Positions 55,806-64,000 of a stretch of DNA of 64,000 bases are shown here, in pieces. The DNA comes from Adenophora triphylla var. japonica. Lineage: Eukaryota; Streptophyta; Magnoliopsida; Asterales; Campanulaceae. The stretch covers positions 22,613-86,612 of the forward strand of contig JAFEMH010007519.1 of assembly GCA_022495995.1 (NCBI GenBank). Reading direction: 5' to 3'. Each line of letters starts with the position of its first letter. The stretch's first letter is position 1. Below the pieces are notes generated by a model. It saw only the letters and a program-made list of their open reading frames with translations, had not been told where the DNA came from and made no database searches. The translations under genes were made by a program, and so were the position numbers.

Positions 55806-56033
55806 CCTGTTTCTGGTAGTGAAAATTAAGACATAAGCACAACTCCCCCTGAATGGATGTGTGTCCAGATGTGTTTACACATCCACACATAAAACTGCAT
55901 AAACCATGTTAGAGCAAACACCAGCAGTTCATTAAAAGCAGAAGCAAAAACCATTCAGAAGCATCCTAATTAAAGTTATTACAATCCATTGTTTAAAACT
56001 AAAAAACAGAAATTAAAAATTGTCTTAAAGCCA

Positions 56034-58193
56034 TCAGAGCAAAAGCAACAAAAATTCTTCTCCCCCTAAATTAAAGTTTCCAATTCCTCCGGCCCAAAGA
56101 ACATCGGCGGCAACAAAGATCATCTTAAACTTTGTTTCCGGCGGCGAGTTCAGGCCTATCTCCCCCTTTTTGAGCAGAAAGATTAGCATGCCATTTAGGA
56201 GTCTATCCTTAAGAGCTTTCAGATTGTTGGCATGAGCAATGGAGGCTTGAAGTTGATCAGTTAAAGCAGATGTTTGAGATTCAGCAGCTGCTATTTCAGC
56301 ATCCAAGTCCTTCATTTGAGCAGCAAAAGGGTCTTCAGATGTGGGTTCAGTTGTGTCCACATCTGGCATAGAGATTTCAGGGATAGTAAGGGAAGATCAA
56401 CAAATCTTTGCTTAGTATCTAGGAGGGTTTTGGTCTCCTTAAACAAATCAAATTTATCAACCTTATCTTCACCTTTCTCAGGCTTAACACCATTGGCAAT
56501 CAAAATTTGAGAGATTAGAGAGGGATAGGGTAACGACCACTTCTTAGAGGGGGATTCTCCATAGGCATAAATTTTCCTAAAAATGAAATCTCCAAAATTG
56601 ATATTTCTTTTAACACCCAACCTATAGAGTAAATCAGCTTGCACCCTAGTAACTGAGGTCTTGTTATTTGAGGGGCAAAGGTTGGCAACAAGGATTGTAT
56701 GGAGAAAACAATAAAGAGAGGAGAGAGAACCACTACCCAAATCTTTTGGCTTTACAGGTCAAGAGGTCACTTTGCCATGGGTGATAGCAGACACTAGATC
56801 TTCATCAGAAACAACACAAAGCTGATCCAAAGTATTATCCAACCCAAGTAAATCATTGATCACAGATGGGAAAAAGGGGACAAATTTTCCTCTAATATAG
56901 ACAGTGTAGGGAGAGGAGTATCTATCTAGCTCTTTGGTCAAGTTGGCATAAAACTCATAGATCATCTTAGGATAGAATGGGAGAGGGTATTCACAGTCAA
57001 AAACAAACCTCTCTCTTCAAAAAATTTATCCATACCTAATTTAAAGAAGGTTTATCGATATCTTTTCATCTCCACAATGAAGGCCTTATTAGAAATTAGG
57101 CCAAACCTATCAGAGGCATTCTTTGATAAAAAATTCTTAGAAAAGGGTTTAGGGGCAGGAGTAATCGAAAGAGTTGTAGAAATACTCTTATCAGCCTTCT
57201 TTCTAGTGGATGTGCGCCTGGATGTGTGCACATCTTCAGACACGTCCTTTACAGGAGCTTGCACTTTGACAGATTCCACCTCTGTCTCATCACCAGAAGA
57301 GGTATCCTTTTCTTGATCCACCTTTTCTTGTACAAGCTCATCCTTTCCCAGCTTGAAATTAGCATCTGAGGCAGAGTCATCACTATCATAACTAGACTCA
57401 GAATCTCCAGTTTCTTCATCTATTGGCTCTAGGTCTGTAGCAACCAACTTTTTCTTTCCTTTTAATTCCATCAAGATGTTTGCCAAAGGCTCCTCATCAC
57501 TAAACACAGAGGGATCATCAACAGAAGGAGCAGTCTCAGGGGCAAGAGTATCAACTACTGGAGTAGGAGTAGGGATAATGGGGTCAATGGGAGAGGATGG
57601 AACAGGATCAGTAGGCTCAGTGGGAGAAGTAGCTTCAGCAGGAGTAATGACAGGGGCAACAACTGAAGAAATAGGTTTTGAGGGTTGAGCCATGGTTCTA
57701 ACAAGAGGTTAAACTTCCTCCTCTTCTTATCTTCATCAAGAGTTATGGTAGTAGAGGGCTTACAACCAGGTTTCTTCAAGTTCTTAGCTTTGTCAGCTTC
57801 TGACAACTTCCTAACCCTGTGCGATAGACGTAGATTGCGTTGGGGAACTGGAATCGCAGCCTAGCCCAAGGGTTTTGTAGGGGTTAGCTTCCTCTTTTTG
57901 GTTGAAGGGGTCTCAATATAGGGTAGAACAGAGGCTTCAACCGATGGTTGTAAAATTGGAGAGGTTGGAGGATTAGGGTTTTTAGAAGCTGCTGGAACAG
58001 ACAGGGGTTCCAATGTAGGTGATTTTGCAGGAGAAGCTTCCATTGAAGAGCTAGACGAGGATGAGGGGGGAGGAATTTCAGCAAGAAATTTAGCTATTAC
58101 AGGATTGGCGATAATGGGAGCTTCGGCGTGGCGACGAAAAGGGGGCTCAATATCAAGGACGTCTTCCTCACGAATGTTGGAGTGATCAGCCAT
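56034..58193 (-). pseudogene. Env-like / putative plant transposon protein ORF of the Sirevirus
   Basis: Starts MADHSNIREEDVLDIE at 58193. The N-terminal part is Pro/Ser/Thr-rich and low in complexity (58193-57100). It is followed by a conserved block IYEFYANLTKELDRY, VYIRGKFVPFFPSVINDLLGL (56965-56840) and RVQADLLYRLG (56660-56620), which matches the plant transposon protein domain often found in such ORFs. The C-terminus (56369-56034) has a coiled coil with AEIAAAESQTSALTDQLQ and a hydrophobic end LNLGGEEFLLLLL-like. Breaks: in-frame stop at 57861-57863, frameshift near 57700, a disrupted stretch near 57000, in-frame stop at 56759, frameshift near 56370. Position after RNase H equals the env-like ORF of Sireviruses. 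Its role is not known. Confidence 0.7.
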
Positions 58194-58199
58194 TTAAAC

Positions 58200-59270
58200 T
58201 ACACAAGAGCGTTAGGTTGAACAGTGCAAGAGAATTAATTGCAATGTGTGTGTGTGATTGTGTGCAAAAAGATGGAAGAACAAAAGGTTTAGCAAGGGTT
58301 TATGGGGGATGGGACGGATGTGAGGGCTAATTAATACTCACAGCTCCCCCTTTCCAACTGAAACTTGGAATCCTTTTTCAAAAAGGTTTCACACATCCTA
58401 AATACCTTAGAAGTCCTCAAACGGTCAGAATCCTTTGAGATTACCACACACAACAACCTTCGAAGAAATAGGGGATTAAAATAAACAAGATTTTTATAGA
58501 TTTTTATGGAAACAAAAATAATTCAGCCATATCTTTTTCAAAACAGAATCTCATTCGAAATTTTCCAACCTTTTCAAACAAGGATTGATACACACCTTTT
58601 TCTTTCAAGAGAGATATTGAAGATCAAAAACCTATAAAATCAAAGAATAAATTAAGAATGAAAATAAATTAACTAGCATATTTATAAAGCTCCAATATGA
58701 CCTAAAATGCAGTATGTCTAGCATGATGCAAACACACAGATGATGGAAAGATCTCGGCTTATGGATGTGGTATAGGATGTGAGTCATATTTGGGGACACA
58801 TTTAGATCACAAAAAGTCAATGAGCAATAATCAAATCTGCACAGCCTCTAGGATGCATCCATCAATTATTTTTTTTGTGGATTTTTGCATTGTGAGTAGC
58901 TTTCACTTTACTTTAATCCCAAAGATATCCCTTTTTCTCAATGATCTTGTCAAGTTTGATTTCAAGTTTTCTTATGAGAATCACTTGATCACAATGGTAT
59001 GGCTTCATACTAAGGATGAAGCAGCTGTTTCGCACATATATATTTTTTACTTTTATAGCACCCACTGTGAGATACCTAGGAAGGTTATATCAAGTCATCA
59101 AAAGATGACATGAATAGGAAGTGCTCACAATTAAGTGATCAAAAACAATGTCAAAGATGAAGACTCACAAGTGACCACACTGAGAAATTTCGTGCTAATG
59201 TATGATTTTTTTTCAGTTAATCTAATATACAGATGTGTTAGAGGATGTGAGACAGATTTGTGCTCATAAC
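58200..59270. other. Sirevirus spacer between env-like ORF and pol
   Basis: No gene recognised. Contains two of the GATGTG-type motifs (58316, 58763) and one at its right end (59231). Confidence 0.55.
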
Positions 59271-59271
59271 C

Positions 59272-59784
59272 TTAGATATCACACAAACCAAGAGACTTCC
59301 TCAAAGAGGAAAATCTCTCCAAATCTAATGCCTTTGTAAATATATCAGCCAATTGATTTTCAGTCCCAACAAATTCCAGACACACAGTTTTTTGTTCTAC
59401 AAGATCCCTAATGAAATGATGTCTAATATCAATGTGTTTTGTTCTAGAATATTGAACAAGATTTTTAGATATGTCCAAGGCACTTTTGTTATCACAAAAA
59501 GCAGTCAAAATTTTGCTATTCAATCCATAATCTTTCAACATTTGATTCATCCAAAACAGTTGTGTGCAGCAACTCCCAAGGGCAACATACTCAAATTTCA
59601 AGAAGGATAAGGACACACAATTTCTTCCTACTCTACCAAGACACAAGGTTATTTCCAAGGTAGAAGCATCCACCCGTGGTACTCTTTCTATCATCACTAT
59701 TTCCACCCCAGTCGTAGTCTCAGATCTTACCAAATTGGTGTTTGTTTCTTTAGAATAATGCAACACTAGGTTCACAAATCCCAC
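59272..59784 (-). pseudogene. copia RNase H and pol C-terminus
   Basis: Encodes FCDNKSALDISKN, RTKHIDIRHHFIRD and ENQLADIFTKAL, ending LGLCDI-stop, the standard copia RNase H C-terminal half. It includes the Asp of CDN and the His/Asp region of RTKHID. The upstream half (59790-60020) is frame-broken. Confidence 0.88.
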
Positions 59785-60023
59785 TTACATATCTAATGAT
59801 TCTTTTCAAGGCTTTAAGATGAGACACCTTTGGGGTTGGCTTGGTATCTTGCACAGACACACACTATACATAATGTCGTCTACTTGCAAGTGAGGTAAAG
59901 CGTACTTCCAATCATGCTTCGTATAGGATTTGATCAACACTCTCACCATCCGAATCATGACTTAGCTTTTGGGAAGATCCCATCGTGTTATTTGATGTGA
60001 AGAGTGTTCAAGCTCAAACTTTT

Positions 60024-60650
60024 TTACAAGATTCTTGGCCTATTAGACTGTGAGATAAACATGTCATCTTTGAATTGCTTAATCTGTAGGCCTAAGAAAA
60101 AGTTCAACTCACCTACCATACTCATCTCAAATGTGGAAGTCATGCTATCCACAAACTCAGCTAGCATAGGGTCAGAGTTTGACCCAAACACAATATCATC
60201 CACATAGATTTGTGCCACAAGAATCTCCTTTTTATTTTTCCTCACAAACAATGTTTTGTCAACCTCACCTCTCTTGAATCCTAGGTGAAGCAAATGGTCA
60301 GTCAACCTACTATACCAAGCCTCTAGGGGCTTGCTTAGCCCATACGTAGCTTTCTTTAGCTTATACACATGGTTAGGATACTTGGAGTCCACAAAGCCTT
60401 TAGGTTGTTCAACATAGGCTTCCTCATTCAATATCCCATTTAGAAAAGCACTCTTAACATCCATTTGATGAAGAGTAATCTTGAGGTAACAAGCAATGGC
60501 TAACAGAAGCCTAATGGACTCAATCCTTGCAACAGGAGCAAATGTCTCCTCAAAATCAATTCCCTCAATTTGAGTGTAACCTTGAGCAACTAACCTAGCT
60601 TTATTTCTAATGATCACACCTTGCTCATCGCTTTGTTCTTGAAAATCCAT
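60024..60650 (-). pseudogene. copia reverse transcriptase
   Basis: 208-residue open stretch: KARLVAQGYTQIEGIDF, ETFAPVARIESIRLLLA, QMDVKSAFLNG, and the catalytic YVDDIVFGS intact; MVGELNFFLGLQI follows. LSKPLEAWY replaces the usual LKQAPRAWY. The frame breaks on both sides, so pol as a whole is defective although the RT core reads through. Confidence 0.92.
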
Positions 60651-61137
60651 TTGGTTCCTATGACATTTCCATGAGAGGGTCTAGGAACAAAGAGTCCAAA
60701 CCTCATTCTTTTCAAATTGAATCAACTCATCTTGCGATAGCAAGAATCCATTCAAGATCTTTCAATGCTTCAAGCAATATTCTTAGGTTCAATCTTTGAA
60801 ACAAAACAGAAAACTTACCCGGGAGTATCTTTGAGGAGCAACTCCACAAACCACCCATCTTTCTATAATCAACTTTTGTCCTTTTGTCTAGTACTCACTT
60901 GAGCATGCACATCTCCCACAACTTGTGAAGTGGGGTGGTTTTTCCGGATTTTAGAAGGAATATCCTTTGATCTATCCACACACCCATCCACATTTTCTTC
61001 AGCATCATCCCGATCGTATTCGAGAAACCGTCCTCGCTATAGGATTTTGAGTGGATGTGGGAGCCAGATGTGGTTCGTATGTGGATGCGTATGTGTCCAC
61101 ATCCTTGGTTACATCCTTATCGTGTTCAACATGTTTT

Positions 61138-62251
61138 TCAATGCGCATCGGAAGTTCTCGTTGGTTTCTCCAACACTCGTTCCTTCATCCTTCCAAATCC
61201 AAGTAAGCAACCTCGAAACATCATCCTCAGCAGCCTTGAGGTTAAGATCAAGTGAGTCATCAAAAATAACATTAGCAGATTCCATAATGGTCTTAGTTTT
61301 GAGATTAAAAACTCAGAAGCTCTACTATTAGTGGAATAGCCCATGAAAATTGCTTTGTCACTCTTAGAATCAAACTTGGACATATATTCTCTATCATTGA
61401 GAATGTAACAAATACATCCAAAACACACGAAAATACTTCACAGCTGGGTTTCTTTCCAAGGAGGATTTGATATGGAGTGACAATGCTACCAATCCTAAGG
61501 AACACTCTATCACTAACGTGACAAGCAAGTGTTTAAAGCTTCGCCCAAAATTTCTTGGACAGTTTTTAGAACTTAACATAACCCTAGTCATTTCTTGCAA
61601 AGTTCTATTCTTTCTTTCACAATTCCATTTTGCCGTGGGGTGATTGGTGCAGTAAAATTCATGTGTGATTCCTTTAGAATTGCAAAAATTAGTAAACATT
61701 TGATTCTCATATTCAAGGCTACGGTCGACCTAATCCTCACAGCCTTAAGGCCATAAAGATTTCTAACCCTTTTGTACCAATTCTTGAATTCTCCAATTGT
61801 TTCGACTTTTCTCTTAAGAACATTACCCAAGTGTACCTAGAATAATCATCAACACACACAAAGGCATACTTTTTCCTACCAAAGCTTTCTACTTCAATAG
61901 GTCCCATTAAATCGGCATGAATCGCCTCCAAACACCTAGAAGTGAAGCATTGTTGGACCTTTTTATGTGATGCTTTTGTTTATTTTCCTTTTCGACATGA
62001 ACCACGTACATCGTGGTTCTTGAAGTTCGAGCTTAGGGAGGTCTTTAATAGCTTCAAACCTTCAAGTTCTTCCAGAGTTCTGGCCTAGCATGCCCTAATT
62101 TTTGGTGCCACAGATTGACATCATTAGCTTTTAAGCTTAGGCAAGAGAGATTGTCACCAAATTGGTAACAATTGTCGCCAGATCTAGGACCAAGAAACAC
62201 ACATTTATTATCCTTATCAAACACTTCACACAAGTGCTTATCAAACTTCAC
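61138..62251 (-). pseudogene. copia integrase
   Basis: Zinc-binding start with LWHQKLGHA (62251-62054). Core with HADLMGPIEVESFG, FVCVDDYSRYTWVMF (61931-61800), then FCNSKGITHEFY and CERKNRTLQEMTRVML (61699-61560) and the C-terminal AIFMGYSTNS region (61340-61300). The segment before CERKNRT is scrambled by a small frameshift, and frames change at about 61800, 61700 and 61430. Orders and spacing are those of Ty1/copia integrase. Confidence 0.87.
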
Positions 62252-62379
62252 ATAAAGATCATCATCACATAGTTGATCGATGCTTATCGTTGGCTTTCAA
62301 GCCTTCCACATGGTACACATTGTGCAATTTTGGGAGACCCTTGACATCTAGGTTCCTTTCCCAACAATTTTTCCTTGGA

Positions 62380-62500
62380 AGCACCTCCACCAAAGTTTAC
62401 TTTCCACTAATCACTTCATAGTCAAGGAGGATTGCTTGGTTTCCAAATATGTGCCTAGAGCACCCACTATCAAAATACCAAGAGCTAGAGACAAGACTTT
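62380..62500 (-). pseudogene. copia aspartic protease fragment
   Basis: Encodes SSWYFDSGCSRHIFGN (complement of 62445-62490) and LLDYEVISG, the DSG(C)S active-site region of copia protease. Surrounding frames are broken (stop soon after VISG). Confidence 0.75.
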
Positions 62501-63431
62501 GAGGGAAGAGTAAACAACATTGCAGGTGTGGCACTAGGTTTGGCCACCCACCGCATTCCCTTTCTTTTTCGGGGTTTGCAGGGGTCTCAGCTTTACATTT
62601 ACGTTAGGATGTGTGCTCGGATGTGCATACATCTTCTCTCACACATCCGAGGCCGATTGAAGTAACCGTAATTCTTTTGTACGCCTTGAGTTTGTAAATG
62701 TATGGGCCTAATGTGACTTTCGAGGAGCCAAAGGGACAATAAGCTGGCCAGATGTAGTGCCTCTTCCTAGGTCTTTTCTCACTTAAAAGGAACTTTTTCT
62801 CTCTTAAAAATTTGTTTTTCCACACCTTTTCAAGTGAAGTTTCACATCCCCTCCTTTACAAAATTGCCGGCTTTTTCAAAGCCCAAAACCCGGTTTGTTA
62901 AGTCGACCTATAGAAATAAGCTTCATCAAGTTTCATTTTACTTTTGTTTAACTTGGTAAATGTGTATTTCCTCAACTTTTTCACATTCATTTTTGATATT
63001 TTTCAAGCTCAACTTCTCTTTTCGTTACAAGTGACTTCAAGTTTTGCAATGGTATAGAGCCTTTTGAACATCATTTTCCTTTGAAAGTATAGCTTTTTCA
63101 TCTTCACAAGTAGCTTGACAAATTTATCATAAATAGATATTTCTATTTACCTTAACAAAGGTACCTCAATCTTGTCCAATCTTTTTCATGCAATCCGTAT
63201 GCAACCTCCTTGATATGTTGCAAAAAGTTCCTCATAGGGGATGTCCCTATCTTCTATCTTTCGGGATCTCCTTTTACCGTGAAACAGCTGCGAGATTAGG
63301 TCCCGTATGTGACACCGCATGTGTACACATCTCTTGAGACCACTTATCCAAAGATTTTTCAGAACTCCATCTTCTATATGCTGCATAAAAGGCATTAAAC
63401 ACAGTAATGGCAATTGAGGATAATAGACATG
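62500..63431 (-). pseudogene. Degraded gag-protease linker of the Sirevirus
   Basis: Short frames only (62825-62604, 63413-63186), with segments such as KNKFLREKKFLLSEKRP and LWISGLKRCVHMRCHIRDLI. Expected to be the end of gag and the spacer to protease but too decayed to assign domains. Holds GATGTG-type motifs at 62607 and 63305. Confidence 0.45.
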
Positions 63432-63990
63432 TTAGCTTACAATTTTAACATCTTCCATCCTCACTATCACTATGGTAGCGCTTAAGCTCATTCCCTTCTT
63501 TTTGAGTGTGTTAGCACACTCATTGGCATAATGACCAAAAGCCACGACATGCCCTAAGTTATTGAATTGTGACCTCAGAGGATTTTTTATTTCTCCAAAG
63601 CTTGGTTTCTTGAATCCATTATCGTCGCTAGATTTTGGCTTTTCACAAAGCACTGGGAGTAGGTCTCAGGAAATTTACTCATCCTTTATTTTTCAAAGTA
63701 TTGGAACCGAATTTTTTTGAAATAAAAGCCATATCCTCTTTCTTCAAGATTTGACTTGTCAATCTCGAGAGGATAATTCCAACGAAGTTCTTTGGTACGC
63801 ATGCAAAGCACTTTGTGAGAGCAAGACTCGTGAGATTTGTTCTTTTTCTTGAGCTTCTCAAGGTTTAGCTCAAACACGCTCAAAATACCTACAATTTTTG
63901 TCTAGACCTGTCACAAGATTGGTGTCATTAGTTTCCTCAATCACAGCCACTTTATGTTGAACCTTTGAGGTAAGGTCCTTAAAATCTTAC
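63432..63990 (-). pseudogene. Sirevirus gag remnant with damaged zinc knuckle
   Basis: Open stretches 63883-63686 and 63653-63432. The segment FGHYANECANTLKKKG (near 63540-63490) is the end of a CCHC knuckle; the two leading cysteines are out of frame because of a frameshift just upstream. The Lys-rich region 63883-63680 fits gag. The N-terminus is beyond or broken. Confidence 0.6.
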
Positions 63991-64000
63991 TCACAAGTCT

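Larger units (their letters stand above)
42725..55821 (-). mobile_element. CACTA (En/Spm) transposon, 13.1 kb
   Basis: TIRs CACTACCAGAAAAAGGTCAT at the left and the inverse ATGACCTGTTTCTGGTAGTG at the right; 3-bp duplication AAA (42722-42724, 55822-55824). Subterminal arrays of AGCGGCGGAAATT and TTCCGTCGCTAAA. TNP2 and TNP1-type genes are on the minus strand. Distinct family from the first CACTA by TIR and subterminal repeat. Confidence 0.95.
41874..64000 (-). mobile_element. Sirevirus-type copia retrotransposon, partial, split by a CACTA
   Basis: Reading right to left: gag remnant, protease, integrase, RT, RNase H, a separate env-like ORF, PPT and 3' LTR. This copia gene order with an extra ORF after RNase H is that of Sireviruses. 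The 5' LTR lies beyond the right edge. Every gene has stops or frameshifts. A 13.1-kb CACTA element (42725-55821) is inserted between env-like ORF and PPT. Confidence 0.85.

Overview
The window is plant nuclear DNA, most likely from a eudicot. It is AT-rich, carries many Stowaway elements with CTCCCTCCGTCCC ends, TTTAGGG telomere-type repeats, GT-AG introns, and plant transposon families (CACTA, Sirevirus copia, Helitron, Tourist, MULE, hAT). The species cannot be told from the sequence. I find one intact host gene. Almost everything else is transposable-element DNA, often nested, and most element genes are broken by stops and frameshifts.

The host gene is plastid diaminopimelate decarboxylase (last step of lysine synthesis), minus strand, 35761 down to 25893. 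It has eight exons joined by GT-AG introns and encodes a complete 479-residue protein. Its introns and promoter have absorbed at least nine elements: a 1.5-kb hAT element, a 1.3-kb MULE carrying a second MITE in one arm, a Tourist MITE, Stowaway elements, a 163-bp Helitron and a (TA)n tract. The exons are undisturbed.

Layout. 1-6.8 kb: AT-rich intergenic DNA with degenerate repeats, an inverted-repeat element, an inverted pair of 160-bp foldbacks and three good Stowaway elements. 6.8-23.4 kb: four-level nest. A deleted Gypsy-like LTR retrotransposon (TSD AGTTC) contains a minus-strand solo LTR (TSD CGGGG), which contains an 11.4-kb CACTA transposon (TSD TCA). The CACTA carries a broken TNP2 gene, a TNP1-type gene and an extra gag-like gene between them. 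23.5-25.1 kb: MULE-like element. 25.9-36.3 kb: the lysine gene and its promoter. 36.3-37.1 kb: Tourist-like element with G-rich repeats. 37.45-40.93 kb: a small Helitron split by a 3.3-kb Helitron. 41.87 kb to beyond the right edge: a minus-strand Sirevirus-type copia retrotransposon (LTR, PPT, env-like ORF, RNase H, RT, integrase, protease, gag remnant). It is interrupted at 42725-55821 by a second CACTA transposon of 13.1 kb, whose right part holds a large imperfect palindrome with telomere-like and low-complexity arms.

The least explained signals are: a dispersed GATGTG...GATGTG...CACATC motif recurring about eleven times through the Sirevirus LTR and coding regions; the duplicated promoter-like leader that places a gag-like gene under the same start signals as TNP2 in the first CACTA; and the palindromic block in the second CACTA. 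Coordinates of element ends come from reading TIRs, TG/CA ends and target-site duplications by eye; domain names come from motif recognition without a database search.
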